A DNA stretch of 64,000 nucleotides from Holophagaceae bacterium (GCA_016710635.1 JADJVL010000028.1:1-64000); one strand, 5' to 3'. Numbered from the stretch's first letter, positions 21,646 to 30,538 are shown. Program-made: numbers and translations. The notes: a model not told the origin generated them from the letters alone.

Positions 21646-23631
21646 ATGCAGCTCGACCTTCTCGGCGATTTCACCCGCAGCCACCGCAACGGCGAGCTGC
21701 GCCTCTCCCACGCCGGGGAGACCGTCCGCCTGCTCGGCTGGTGCAAGCGCGCCCGCAACCTGGGCTCCCTGATCTTCATCGACCTGCGGGACCGCTGGGG
21801 CGTCGTGCAGCTGGTGGCGGACGAGACCCAGGTAGCTCCAGAGCTGCTCACCAAGCTGAAGGCCGTACGCAGCGAGTTCGTGTTGGCCGCGGAAGGCGTG
21901 GTCGCCGAGCGGGAAGCCAAGAACCCCAACATGGCGACGGGGGACGTGGAAGTGCGCCTCTCGGCCCTGCGCATCCTCAACACGGCCCAGACGCCGCCCA
22001 TCCCGGTCGATGATGTTCCTGAAGGCGGCGCCGACGCCTCCGAGGACCTGCGCCTCAAGTACCGCTTCCTGGACCTACGCCGCCCCAGCCTGCAGCGCAA
22101 CCTGATCCTCCGCAGCGAGGCGGCGAACCTGGTGCGGAACTACTTCCGCAAGCACGACTTCATCGAGTTCGAAACGCCCATCCTCACCAAGTCCACGCCG
22201 GAAGGCGCAAGGGACTACCTGGTGCCCAGCCGCGTGCATCCCGGCGAGTTCTTCGCCCTGCCCCAGAGCCCCCAGCTCTTCAAGCAGCTCCTCCAGGTCT
22301 CGGGCTTCGAGCGCTACATCCAGATCTGCCGCTGCTTCCGGGACGAGGACCTGCGGGCGGACCGCCAGCCGGAATTCACGCAAGTAGACATCGAGATGAG
22401 CTTCGTGCGCCAGGAGGACGTGCAGGCCATCCTCGAAGGCCTGATGGTGGAGCTGGCGGCCCTGGTGGGCAAGCCCGCCCCGACGCCCTTCCCGCGCCTG
22501 GCCTACCAGGACGCCATGGAGTGGTACGGCTCCGACAAGCCCGACACCCGCACGCCGGTGCGCCTCCAGGACCTGACGGAGCTCTTCGCGGTGTCGGATT
22601 TCAACCTCTTCCGGGCGGCGGCGGAAAGCCACGGCCAGCGCCGGGTGCGGGCCCTCGCCTTCGCCGGCGAGGCCGCCGGGGCCATGAGCCGCAAGCAGCT
22701 GGACGAGCTGCAGGAGGTCGCCAAGCAGCTGGGCGCCGGCGGCCTGCCCTACGCCAAGTGGGGGAAGGACGGCCTCTCGTCGAGCTTCAAGAAGTTCATC
22801 ACGCCCGAGCTCGAGGCGGCGCTGAAGGCGAAGCTGGACGGCGCGGCGGAGGGCCTCGTCGTCTTCGCCGTGGGCACCGACGACGCGACCTCGAAGGTGC
22901 TCGGCGAGCTGCGCCTGCGCCTGTCCCGCCAGTTCGGCCTCATCGACGAATCCCGCTTCGACTTCCTGTGGGTGGTGGATTTCCCCCTGCTGGAGTGGAG
23001 CGAGGAGGCGGGCCGCTTCGTGGCCTGCCACCATCCCTTCACCAGCCCGCATCCGGAGGACCTGGACCTCCTGGACACGGATCCCGGGAAGTGCCGCGCG
23101 GTGGCCTACGACCTGGTGCTCAACGGCTACGAAGTGGGCGGCGGCTCCATCCGCATCCACGATGCCCTCACCCAGTCCCGCATGTTCCGCGCCCTGGGCA
23201 TCGGCGAGGCCGAAGCCCGGGAGAAGTTCGGCTTCCTGCTGGACGCGCTGAGCTACGGCGCACCCCCCATGGGCGGCCTCGCCCTGGGCCTGGACCGCCT
23301 GGCCATGCTGCTCTGCGGCGAGACGTCCATCCGGGAGGTCATCGCGTTTCCCAAGACCGCCCAGGCGAGATGTCTCATGACCGACGCTCCGAGCCCCGTG
23401 GACCCTCGCCAGCTCCGGGAGCTGAAGATCCAGACAGCCCAGCCCGCCCAGTACCGCGCCGGCGTCATGTTCTTCGAGACCGTGCCCATCGAAGCCCAGG
23501 CGCCGTTGCAGGCCCTGCGGCACATGACCGCCACGGCAGCGCAGAAGCAGACCAGCACGCTGACCATGGATGGGGAGGTGCTGCGGGTCGAGACGTCGAA
23601 CCTGGGCGGGCCGAGTTTTGATTTCGAGTAG
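21646..23631 (+). CDS. aspS: Aspartyl-tRNA synthetase (bacterial type)
   Basis: 661 residues. It charges tRNA-Asp. An N-terminal OB-fold anticodon-binding domain (LLGWCKRARNLGSLIFIDLRDRWG) is followed by the class II core: QSPQLFKQLL, motif 2 FRDEDLRADRQPEFTQVD, the GAD insertion domain typical of bacterial AspRS (about 290-420), then GGGSIRIH and motif 3 GLALGLDRL. The normal end FPKTAQARCLMTDAPSPVD is followed by a ~75-residue tail, longer than usual. Start ATG 21646 follows GGAG at 7 nt; a possible -10 TAAACT lies at 21621-21626. Whether the enzyme is discriminating or also charges tRNA-Asn cannot be decided here, as gatCAB is not in the window. Confidence 0.97.
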   Translation: MQLDLLGDFTRSHRNGELRLSHAGETVRLLGWCKRARNLGSLIFIDLRDRWGVVQLVADETQVAPELLTKLKAVRSEFVLAAEGVVAEREAKNPNMATGDVEVRLSALRILNTAQTPPIPVDDVPEGGADASEDLRLKYRFLDLRRPSLQRNLILRSEAANLVRNYFRKHDFIEFETPILTKSTPEGARDYLVPSRVHPGEFFALPQSPQLFKQLLQVSGFERYIQICRCFRDEDLRADRQPEFTQVDIEMSFVRQEDVQAILEGLMVELAALVGKPAPTPFPRLAYQDAMEWYGSDKPDTRTPVRLQDLTELFAVSDFNLFRAAAESHGQRRVRALAFAGEAAGAMSRKQLDELQEVAKQLGAGGLPYAKWGKDGLSSSFKKFITPELEAALKAKLDGAAEGLVVFAVGTDDATSKVLGELRLRLSRQFGLIDESRFDFLWVVDFPLLEWSEEAGRFVACHHPFTSPHPEDLDLLDTDPGKCRAVAYDLVLNGYEVGGGSIRIHDALTQSRMFRALGIGEAEAREKFGFLLDALSYGAPPMGGLALGLDRLAMLLCGETSIREVIAFPKTAQARCLMTDAPSPVDPRQLRELKIQTAQPAQYRAGVMFFETVPIEAQAPLQALRHMTATAAQKQTSTLTMDGEVLRVETSNLGGPSFDFE

Positions 23632-23670
23632 GCATCGGGGTCCCGCCAGGATCGGCGAGGCCACCTCGTG

Positions 23671-24066
23671 ATGGCGGAAAATCCCTACGCGACGCCGGGG
23701 TCCCAACTCGAAGCGCCCAGAATCCTGATCGGGTGGAGACGGGCCCTGGCCTACTCAACCCTGATCGGAGGTCACCTGCTGTTTGCGTTTCCACTGTCGG
23801 CGGCCTTCGCCCTAGTGGTCCATCGATGGTTCCATGGGCAGTGGCTGTTCTCCCCCAGGTGCGCCCGAGTCCTCTTCTCTGCGTTCGTTCCAGCTTGGTT
23901 TTTCCTCGCTTACGGATTCAGCCTTGGGTGGGCCTGGTTCGTCGCAGGGTTCTGGCCCGTATCCGAGGTGAAGGCGTTCTTCCGCCAAGGCACCCTTGTT
24001 AAATGGCTGACCGTCTTGTTTGAGAAACATCTTGATGGGCTGCTGGGGATGAACAGGCGACCATGA
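23671..24066 (+). CDS. Small membrane protein, unknown function
   Basis: 131 residues. It begins with a polar MAENPYATPGSQLEAP leader of the kind seen in many bacterial DUF membrane proteins (NPYAxP). Three hydrophobic stretches follow: LAYSTLIGGHLLFAFPLSAAFALVV, VLFSAFVPAWFFLAYGF and LGWAWFVAGFWPV. No catalytic motif is visible. It overlaps the SprT-like gene by ATGA (24063-24066), so the two are probably co-translated. Codon usage is slightly less GC-rich than its neighbours. Confidence that it is a gene rests on the overlap and membrane pattern. Confidence 0.6.
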   Translation: MAENPYATPGSQLEAPRILIGWRRALAYSTLIGGHLLFAFPLSAAFALVVHRWFHGQWLFSPRCARVLFSAFVPAWFFLAYGFSLGWAWFVAGFWPVSEVKAFFRQGTLVKWLTVLFEKHLDGLLGMNRRP

Positions 24067-24452
24067 CCACCCTCAACGCCCGGGCCGCCGCCATCGTCCG
24101 CGCCGCAGGCTGGGCGCTGCCGCGCATTCCCGTGCTCTGGTCGGCGCGCATGGTGCGCTGCGCCGGGCTGTTCGTGGTGGAGCGGGACGCGCGGGGCAGG
24201 CACCACGCGGAGATCCGCCTTTCCATCCCCCTCCTGCGCCGCCGGGACTGGCCGTGGCCACAACAGGTCTGCGGAGTGAACTGCCACGATCCGGAAAGCG
24301 TCCTCCTGCGCATCCTCGAGCACGAGCTCATCCACTACAAGCTCTGGAAGGATGGCGCGAAGGACTGGGGACACTCGGAGGACTTCCGGCAGATCGCGTG
24401 GAGCGCGTTCGGGCACCAGAGCATCACCCATGGGATCGGCGTGGAGGAGTAG
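24063..24452 (+). CDS. SprT-like zinc metalloprotease domain protein
   Basis: 129 residues. The centre carries a metallopeptidase helix, ILEHELIHYKLW (HExxH at about residues 81-85 region), followed 12 residues on by GHSEDFRQ, giving the third ligand histidine as in SprT/Spartan (HExxH plus GH). SprT-domain proteins act on DNA-protein crosslinks in eukaryotes; bacterial short forms are uncharacterised. The N-terminus has VLWSARMVRCAGLFVVERD, resembling the beta-strands of SprT domains. There is no C-terminal zinc ribbon. It is translationally coupled to the membrane protein upstream and convergent with the RluA-family gene. Confidence 0.75.
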   Translation: MTTLNARAAAIVRAAGWALPRIPVLWSARMVRCAGLFVVERDARGRHHAEIRLSIPLLRRRDWPWPQQVCGVNCHDPESVLLRILEHELIHYKLWKDGAKDWGHSEDFRQIAWSAFGHQSITHGIGVEE

Positions 24453-24457
24453 ACGGC

Positions 24458-25345
24458 TCAGCTTTGCAAGGCCCGCTCCGAATCGAAGCGCCGGGCCTCG
24501 CCGCTGACCGGGTCCACGAACTCGAGGCGCTTCGCCAACAGCTGCAAGGGCCGCTCGTAGTCCGGCGGTCCTTCCGGCTGCAGCTCCGGATAGAAGCGGT
24601 CGTGCAGGATCGGGTACCCGATGGCCAGCATGTGCAGGCGGATCTGGTGCTTCTTGCCGGTGGCGGGCTTGATCTCGAAACGGCCGCGGCCGTCCTTCCA
24701 GTCCAACAACCGGATGAGGCTTCGCGCATTGGGCGGCCCTTCCACGATGGCCATGCGGAAGAAGGGTTCGCCTTCCCCCAGGCGGTTCTCCACGCGCCAT
24801 TCGGTCTGCGCGGGCTTCGTCGGTGCTTCCGCCACGGCTTCGTAGGTCTTGACGATCCCCTCGCCGGCGAAGAGGCCTGCGTAGGCGGCACGCGTCGCGG
24901 GCTCCACGGAGAAGAGCACCAGACCGGCGGTCTCGCGGTCGAGTCTGTGCAGCGGGACCAGGTCCGCGCGTCCTGTTTCCGCCTGCAGCCGCGCCAAGAG
25001 AGTCTCCTTCACATACCCGCCCGCCGGCACCACCGGCAGGAAGGCCGGCTTGTCCGCCACCAGCAGGTGCGCGTCCCGGTGCAGAATGCGGACCTCGCCG
25101 GGGATCGCCGCCTCTTCGGCGACTTCCCGGAAGTACTCGATGACGAGCCCGGGGCGGCAGGGCGTGGACGCCGTGACGGTCTCGCCGCCTTCGAGCCGCA
25201 CGAGGCCCCGGTCCACGCGGGAAGCCCAGTCCTGGATGCGGTTGAAATGGCCGCGCAGGAAGTCGAGCACTGTCGCCGGTGGCGAATCGAGCCTCGGGAC
25301 CGTGATCCGCGATGCCTGCCGTGCCCTGCTCGTCGCCTCGTCCAT
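24458..25345 (-). CDS. RluA-family pseudouridine synthase
   Basis: 295 residues; GAGG lies 5 nt before the ATG. It isomerises uridine in rRNA or tRNA. The catalytic motif HRLDRETAGLVLFS carries the nucleophilic Asp (about residue 134). Other landmarks are ILHRDAHLLVADKPAFLPVVPAG, the KTYEAV strand and the C-terminal GKKHQIRLHMLAIGYPI. There is a degenerate S4-like N-terminal region (VLDFLRGHFNRIQDW, LVRLEGG). The exact target is not clear. It diverges from the nucleotidase gene with a 76-bp gap and converges on the SprT-like gene with 5 bp between stops. Confidence 0.92.
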   Translation of the reverse strand: MDEATSRARQASRITVPRLDSPPATVLDFLRGHFNRIQDWASRVDRGLVRLEGGETVTASTPCRPGLVIEYFREVAEEAAIPGEVRILHRDAHLLVADKPAFLPVVPAGGYVKETLLARLQAETGRADLVPLHRLDRETAGLVLFSVEPATRAAYAGLFAGEGIVKTYEAVAEAPTKPAQTEWRVENRLGEGEPFFRMAIVEGPPNARSLIRLLDWKDGRGRFEIKPATGKKHQIRLHMLAIGYPILHDRFYPELQPEGPPDYERPLQLLAKRLEFVDPVSGEARRFDSERALQS

Positions 25346-25421
25346 GCGGCCCTCGCTTCCATCTTCGCCGATGCGGGCGCCAACCTCGAAAGGGTTGGGC
25401 CCGACCCGCTACACTCACCGG

Positions 25422-26900
25422 ATGTCCGTCCTGGATCCCAGCCTGCTCCCCGTCCCGCGGTCCTGGGACAGCGAGGACGACGACCGCCTGCCGCCGGCCC
25501 TGAAGGTCTTCGCCCTGCGCACCCTCGAGCTCGGCGAGGTGAAGGCCGTGGGCTTCGACATGGACTACACCCTGGCCCGCTACCGGTCCCCGGAGATCGA
25601 CGCCCTCGCCTTCAAGAAGGCCGTGCGCCTGATGGTGCGGGAGCGCGGCTATCCGTCCTGGCTCCTGGAGGTGGATTTCGATCCCCACTTCGCCATCCGG
25701 GGCCTGATCCTCGACGGCGTGCGGGGGAACCTGCTGAAGGTGAGCCGGGAGCGGCAGGTCCTGCGGGCCACCCACGGCACCCGGCCCATGGCCCCCGGCG
25801 CCATCGAGGCCTGCTACGGCCGCCGCCGGCTGGCGGTGAGCGCCAAGGGGTTCCGCAGTATCGACACCATGTTCGAGATCCCCGAATCGGGCCTCTACGC
25901 CCGGCTGGTGGACTTCCTCGACGCCGACAGGCTCCCCGGCAAGGACTACGTGCGGCTCTTCCACGACGTGCGCTGGGCCATCGATTCCGTCCACCGGAAT
26001 GGCGAGATGAAGGCCGAGATCCTCACCCACCGGGACTTCTTCATCCCCAAGGACCCGAACCTCGCCCTCGCCCTGGACCGCTGGCGGCGCGGCGGGAAGA
26101 AGCTGTTCGTCGCCACCAACAGCGACTGGACCTTCACCAACGGCGTGATGGGCCACCTGCTGGACGGCCAGGACGACGCCCGGCCGCGCTGGACCGACTA
26201 CTTCGACCTGATCTGCGTGAGCACCCGCAAGCCCCTCTTCTTCATGGAATCGCCGCCGGCCATTCCCATCGCGGGCAGCGGCTGCGACCACGCCTACACC
26301 GGGGGCAACGCGATGTGGGTCGAGGCGACGCTCCGGGCCAGCGGCGAGGAGGTCCTCTACGTGGGCGACCACGTCTACGGCGACATCCTGCGCTCCAAGA
26401 AGACCCTGGCCTGGCGCACCCTCATGCTCATTCCCGAGCTGGAGACCGAACTCCTGAAGCTGGAGGCCCAGGGCGAGGACCTGCGGGAACTGCTGCGGGT
26501 GGAGACCAGCCGCCGCCGCTGCCAGCGCCGCATCTCCCTGCTCCTGGACGAGTGGGCCCGCCTCCGGCACCGCCGCCACGTGCTGGCGCCGCGCCTCAGC
26601 CCGGAAGCCCTGCAGGCCTTCGACCGGGAAATGGCCCAGCTCAAGGCCGAGGCCGACGAGGCGGACCAGCGGGCGGAGGCCCTGCAGACCCGCGCCACCC
26701 AGCTCAACGCCTCGGTGGAGGCCGCCTTCAACCCGCTCTGGGGCCCGCTCTTCCGCGATCGGGAGGAGCAGACGCGCCTCGCCGACCAGATGCAGCAGTA
26801 CGCCTGCGCCTACACCGGCAAGATCAGCAACCTCCGCATGGTCGATCCCGGCGCCACCCTCTACGCCCCGACCCCGGCCCTGCCCCACGAACGGATGTGA
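25422..26900 (+). CDS. HAD-family 5'-nucleotidase, cytosolic cN-II / HAD-IG type
   Basis: 492 residues. It belongs to the HAD-IG purine 5'-nucleotidase family best known from eukaryotes (cN-II, NT5DC) and a few bacteria. The hallmark FDMDYTLARYRSP (DxDxT, about residues 44-56) and the distal VGDHVYGDILRSKK with WRTLMLIPELE are both intact, as is KLFVATNSDWTF (HAD motif II). A long coiled segment (about 345-440) and a C-terminal YTGKISNLR region complete the family length. It would dephosphorylate IMP/GMP-type nucleotides in the cytoplasm. No Shine-Dalgarno precedes the ATG; TACACT lies 6 nt upstream, compatible with a leaderless start. Confidence 0.88.
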   Translation: MSVLDPSLLPVPRSWDSEDDDRLPPALKVFALRTLELGEVKAVGFDMDYTLARYRSPEIDALAFKKAVRLMVRERGYPSWLLEVDFDPHFAIRGLILDGVRGNLLKVSRERQVLRATHGTRPMAPGAIEACYGRRRLAVSAKGFRSIDTMFEIPESGLYARLVDFLDADRLPGKDYVRLFHDVRWAIDSVHRNGEMKAEILTHRDFFIPKDPNLALALDRWRRGGKKLFVATNSDWTFTNGVMGHLLDGQDDARPRWTDYFDLICVSTRKPLFFMESPPAIPIAGSGCDHAYTGGNAMWVEATLRASGEEVLYVGDHVYGDILRSKKTLAWRTLMLIPELETELLKLEAQGEDLRELLRVETSRRRCQRRISLLLDEWARLRHRRHVLAPRLSPEALQAFDREMAQLKAEADEADQRAEALQTRATQLNASVEAAFNPLWGPLFRDREEQTRLADQMQQYACAYTGKISNLRMVDPGATLYAPTPALPHERM

Positions 26901-26935
26901 GGAAAAGGCGGGACCGGTCCGAGGCGCCCGGCCGA

Positions 26936-28330
26936 TCAGCCGTGCAGCACGGGCACCAGGGGCTCGAATCGCGCCTGGAAGAAGCGCAGGCTTTCGGGTT
27001 CGTAGACCATGCGCAGGCCGTGGATGGCGCTCCGCGTCTCCCACAGTTCCTGGCAGCTCTCCGCCACCACGTCCATGTGCAGGTTGGTGTACACGCGCCG
27101 CGGGATCGTGAGGCGCACGAGTTCGAGGGCCGGGCGGTGGTGCTCGCCGGTCCGGTGGTCGCGGCCGGCGCTGACGATGCCGCGCTCCATGGCCCGCACG
27201 CCGCTGTCCACGAAGAGGGCCGCCGCCAGGGACTGGGCGGGGAACTCGTCCTGGGGCAGATGGGCCAGGAAGCCCTTCGCGTCCAGGAAGACACCGTGGC
27301 CGCCGATGGGCCGCACGATGGGGATTCCGGCCTTGATGAGCTTGTTCCCCAGGTACTCCACCTGCCGGACCCGGCTGGCGATGTAGTCATCCTCGACCAT
27401 CTCCACCATGCCCTGGGCCAGGGCCTCCATGTCGCGGCCCGCCAGCCCGCCGTAGGTCGGCATCCCCTCGAAGATCACCACCATCTCCTTCGCCTTGCGG
27501 AAGAAGGCGTCGTCGTTGGTGGCGAGGAAGCCGCCGATGTTCACCAGGTTGTCCTTCTTGGAGCTGACCGTGCAGCCTTCCCCGTAGCCCATCATCTCCC
27601 GGAGGATCGCCTTCACGGTCCGGTTGGCGTAGCCCTCCTCCCGCTGCTGGATGAAGTAGGCGTTCTCCACGGCCCGGGTGGCGTCGAAGATGATCGCGAG
27701 GCCGTATTGCTTCGCCCAGGCGGAGACCTCGCGGATGTTCGCCATGCTGAAGGGCTGGCCGCCGGCCATGTTCACGCAGGGAGCCAGGCTCAGGTAGGCG
27801 ATGCTGTCGGCGCCGTGCTCATCGACGAGCGCCTGCAGCTTGGCGAGATCGATGTTGCCCTTCCAGGGGAAGTCGCTCCAGGGATCGTTGGCCTCGTCCA
27901 CGATGCAGTTGAAGAAGACGCCGCCGGCCCGTTCCGCGTGGGCGCGGGTGGTGGTGAAGTACATGTTCATGGGCACGAACTGGCCGGGCTTGATGCGGAT
28001 CTGGCTGGTGATGTGCTCGGCGGCGCGGCCCTGGTGGGTGGGCACCAGATGCTGGAAGCCGTAGATCTCCCGCATGGCGGCTTCCATCCTATAGAAGCTC
28101 CGGGAGCCCGCGTAGGCCTCGTCCCCCAGCATCATCGCGGACCACTGGCGGTCGCTCATGGCGGTGGTGCCGCTGTCGGTGAGCAGGTCGATGTACACAT
28201 CGTCGCTGCGCAGCAGGAAGGTGTTGTACCCGGCCTCCTCGATGGCCCGCTCCCGCTCGGCGCGGGTGGTCATCCGGATGGGCTCTACCATCTTGATCTT
28301 GTATGGCTCCGCAATCGTGCGCTGGCGCAA
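26936..28330 (-). CDS. tpl: Tyrosine phenol-lyase (beta-tyrosinase)
   Basis: 464 residues. This PLP enzyme cleaves L-tyrosine to phenol, pyruvate and ammonia. It belongs to the tryptophanase/TPL family: LLTDSGTTAMSD, GDEAYAGSRSFY, PTHQGRAAEH and the PLP lysine in SSKKDNLVNIGG (about 257). TPL rather than tryptophanase is indicated by VRAMERGIVSAGR, whose Arg (about 383) corresponds to the TPL substrate-carboxylate/phenol-ring region Arg381 of Citrobacter, and by LRFFQARFEP, matching TPL's C-terminal Phe448. The start is TTG at 28330 with AGGAGG six bases upstream; the next ATG would remove the conserved EPYKIK N-terminus. No tyrosine permease or TyrR gene adjoins it. Confidence 0.88.
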   Translation of the reverse strand: MRQRTIAEPYKIKMVEPIRMTTRAERERAIEEAGYNTFLLRSDDVYIDLLTDSGTTAMSDRQWSAMMLGDEAYAGSRSFYRMEAAMREIYGFQHLVPTHQGRAAEHITSQIRIKPGQFVPMNMYFTTTRAHAERAGGVFFNCIVDEANDPWSDFPWKGNIDLAKLQALVDEHGADSIAYLSLAPCVNMAGGQPFSMANIREVSAWAKQYGLAIIFDATRAVENAYFIQQREEGYANRTVKAILREMMGYGEGCTVSSKKDNLVNIGGFLATNDDAFFRKAKEMVVIFEGMPTYGGLAGRDMEALAQGMVEMVEDDYIASRVRQVEYLGNKLIKAGIPIVRPIGGHGVFLDAKGFLAHLPQDEFPAQSLAAALFVDSGVRAMERGIVSAGRDHRTGEHHRPALELVRLTIPRRVYTNLHMDVVAESCQELWETRSAIHGLRMVYEPESLRFFQARFEPLVPVLHG

Positions 28331-28512
28331 GGGCTTCCTCCTGGGGGGATGAATTCAGCAGCATCCCGGACCAGCCGTGTGCGGCCGGTCACACCAAATG
28401 CAACTTGGCGTGTCTTAAATAGAAATGAATCTAGTTACGCCACCCGGGCGTGATCCAGTTCATGGGTTGCGCCGATGCGGCGGCAACGGCTGCATCCCTG
28501 CTAGCGTGGGCC

Positions 28513-29694
28513 ATGGCAACCCTCCGTCCGCAGTGGATGGCCGCGGACTTCTTCGGTCCGCGAGTGGCCCTCGTCGGCCGCCTGCCCCTCCAGGCCGGGC
28601 CCTGGGCACCGCAGGCACCATGGCTGCAGGACGCTTTGTCCGGGGCGGTGCTGGCCTTCTCTGGCGCCATGCCCACGGTCTGCGCGGCCTCCACCGCGAC
28701 GCCGGAGATCCTTAGCCTCCTCGCCGAGGCCGGCCTGCCGCCACCTTCCGGCGTGCTGACCTACGCGCACCCAGGAGACTATCTGGCCACCCTCGTCCGC
28801 GCGGCCGCGGCGGGACTCCGTCTCGCCACCTTCCATCCCCATCCACCGGGAGAGGTTGATCCCGCGTGCTGCGCCGTGGCCCCGGACCTCATCGCCGCGC
28901 TCATGGACAAGGCCCGGCTGGACGAGATCCTGGCGCCGGACCGCTTGGTTCCCCGCCGGGTGCTCGCGGACCTGCCGGACGACCCTGCGGAGCTGCTTCG
29001 GGAGGGCCCGGCGGTCCTCAAGGTGGCCACCGGCCTGCCCAACGGTGGCGGCCTCGGCGTGCGTCCGGTCCGCACAAGGGAGGAGGCCGCCCTCGCCTGC
29101 GCAGAGCTGGCTGAAGGCGGCCACTGGGTGCTGGAGCGGTGGCTGCCCTTCGAGCGCTCCGTCTGCGTGCATGCCGGCGTCCTGGCGGACGGCCGCGCCG
29201 TGTACCTGGGGGCCGCGGAACAGATCTTCGCCGCACCCTTCCGCCATGCCGGCAACTGGGTGGATGGGGCTTCGGAGGTTTCGGAGGCGGTGGCCAAGAC
29301 CGTCGTGGACGCGGCGGCGCGGGCTGCCGCCCGGGGTTACCGGGGCCTGGCGGGCTTCGATGTGGGCTTCCTGCATGGCGGCGGCTGGCGGATCCTCGAC
29401 GCCAATTTCCGCCTCAATGCTTCGAGCACCGCCGTCCTGTACCGCGCGGCGATCCATGCCGCCACCGGCGCCACGACCCTCAAGCTGACCCAGTGGACCG
29501 CGCGGGACGGGCCGACCCTGCTCGCCGCGGCGCGGCGCCACCTCCGGCGCGGCTGGCTCGTGCCGCTCTCTCTGTACGATCCCGCCGTGGGCTCCCAGGG
29601 CGGCCCCGCGCGGCTGCGGGGCGTCCTCCTCGCGGCGTCCCGGGCCGAGGCGGAAGCCCGCGGTGAGGAGATGGCCCGGGACTTTCAGGCCTGA
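28513..29694 (+). CDS. ATP-grasp domain protein, unknown substrate
   Basis: 393 residues from ATG 28513 (alternatives GTG 28450 and ATG 28462; none has a clear RBS). The N-terminal pre-ATP-grasp part (VALVGRLPLQAGPW, then LLAEAGLPPPSG) is followed by an ATP-grasp fold: GPAVLKVATGLPNGGGLGVRPV (ATP-binding Lys and Gly loop), HWVLERWLPFERSVCVHAGVL, and the metal-binding FDVGFLHGGGWRILDANFRLN with Asp and Asn ligands. Such enzymes make carboxylate-amine or peptide-like bonds via acyl phosphate. I cannot name the product. It is convergent with a second ATP-grasp gene whose stop lies 22 bp away. Confidence 0.7.
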   Translation: MATLRPQWMAADFFGPRVALVGRLPLQAGPWAPQAPWLQDALSGAVLAFSGAMPTVCAASTATPEILSLLAEAGLPPPSGVLTYAHPGDYLATLVRAAAAGLRLATFHPHPPGEVDPACCAVAPDLIAALMDKARLDEILAPDRLVPRRVLADLPDDPAELLREGPAVLKVATGLPNGGGLGVRPVRTREEAALACAELAEGGHWVLERWLPFERSVCVHAGVLADGRAVYLGAAEQIFAAPFRHAGNWVDGASEVSEAVAKTVVDAAARAAARGYRGLAGFDVGFLHGGGWRILDANFRLNASSTAVLYRAAIHAATGATTLKLTQWTARDGPTLLAAARRHLRRGWLVPLSLYDPAVGSQGGPARLRGVLLAASRAEAEARGEEMARDFQA

Positions 29695-29699
29695 AGGCT

Positions 29700-29733
29700 T
29701 CAGTCCCTGAAGAACCTCAGTCCCTGAAGAAAC
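29700..29733. repeat. 17-bp tandem duplication spanning a stop codon
   Basis: TCAGTCCCTGAAGAACC occurs at 29700-29716 and again (ending AAACC) at 29717-29733. The second unit contains the end and stop of the leftward ATP-grasp gene; the first re-encodes the same FFRD-stop tail just outside it. It lies in the short gap between convergent ATP-grasp genes. It is a small replication-slippage duplication. Confidence 0.75.
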
Positions 29734-30538
29734 CGTAGAGCCCCTGGGCCCGGATCCGCCGGTTCTCCAGGATCCTGGGCGAGGCCCGGTAGATCGCCCC
29801 CGGCGTCTTGTTGATGTCCAGGATCACCGCCGCCCCGTCCCGCACCACGTAGTCGAACTTGCCGTAGTCGAAACCCAGCCGGTGGCGCAGGGCCACGATG
29901 TCGGGATGGGGCTCCGCGGGCTCGGTGGAGGTCACCGTCTGCCCCTTCACGATGGGTTCGTCGGCGCCGGCCCGCTGGGTGGTGTGGCGATCGCCGAGGA
30001 AGGCGTAGCTGCGGACGAAGAAGCGCCCGTCCTCCATCTCCGGCAGGAAGGCCTGCACCACCAGGTCCGGACTTTCGAAGCGGTCCGGCGGAACCTCCCC
30101 GAGGGAGTCGTAGATCTCGTAGTCCAGGGGGCTCCCGAAGGAGGGCAGCAGGCCCTGTCCATCCATCCGCGCGACGCCGCGCAGGGCTTCCGGGTGCCCG
30201 CCATAGTTGCGGTCGGACTTGACGATGACGGGCCCCTTCCAAGGGTCGCCGGCGCGGAGGAGGCCTGGGCTGAAGGTGGATTTGCGGATGTCGCGGACGC
30301 GGCCGTTGAGGGCGACGGGGTACCGCGCCGCGAAATCCAGGTAGGCCTCGGGCACCACCGAAAGGTCCACGTGGACCAGCACCAGGTCCGCGGGTTCGAA
30401 GACGCCGGTGCCATAGAGCGGGATCACCGTGTGCCCGTCCGCCTCCCAGGTGGGGATCAGGCCCGCCACACCGGTGGTCTCCGGCCGCACCCGCGTGTCC
30501 TGCTCGTGGAACAGGAGGGCGATGCGCCGCGGCCTCAC
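29717..30538 (-). CDS. ATP-grasp family protein (RimK/glutathione-synthetase-like fold)
   Basis: 273 residues from GTG 30538, which overlaps the upstream gene's stop as GTGA. The frame is open further upstream without homology. Visible features are RRIALLFHEQD at the N-terminus, the ATP-grasp segment GPVIVKSDRNYGGHPEAL, the second ATP-binding strand VVQAFLPEMEDGRFFVRSYAFL, and the metal-binding end FDYGKFDYVVRDGAAVILDINKTPG (Asp, Asp and Asn ligands). The nucleotide-binding and metal sites look intact, so it is probably an active ligase of unknown substrate. It is translationally coupled to the 205-residue protein upstream and converges on another ATP-grasp gene. Confidence 0.72.
   Translation of the reverse strand: MRPRRIALLFHEQDTRVRPETTGVAGLIPTWEADGHTVIPLYGTGVFEPADLVLVHVDLSVVPEAYLDFAARYPVALNGRVRDIRKSTFSPGLLRAGDPWKGPVIVKSDRNYGGHPEALRGVARMDGQGLLPSFGSPLDYEIYDSLGEVPPDRFESPDLVVQAFLPEMEDGRFFVRSYAFLGDRHTTQRAGADEPIVKGQTVTSTEPAEPHPDIVALRHRLGFDYGKFDYVVRDGAAVILDINKTPGAIYRASPRILENRRIRAQGLYGFFRD

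Noticed and set aside
18757..21711. A 984-residue open frame on the minus strand
   Set aside because: It is a GC-bias shadow of the KaiC-like and MBL genes with no motifs.
26936..28330. Tryptophanase (tnaA)
   Set aside because: The Arg in AMERG and the N-terminal and C-terminal sequences match tyrosine phenol-lyase better than tryptophanase.
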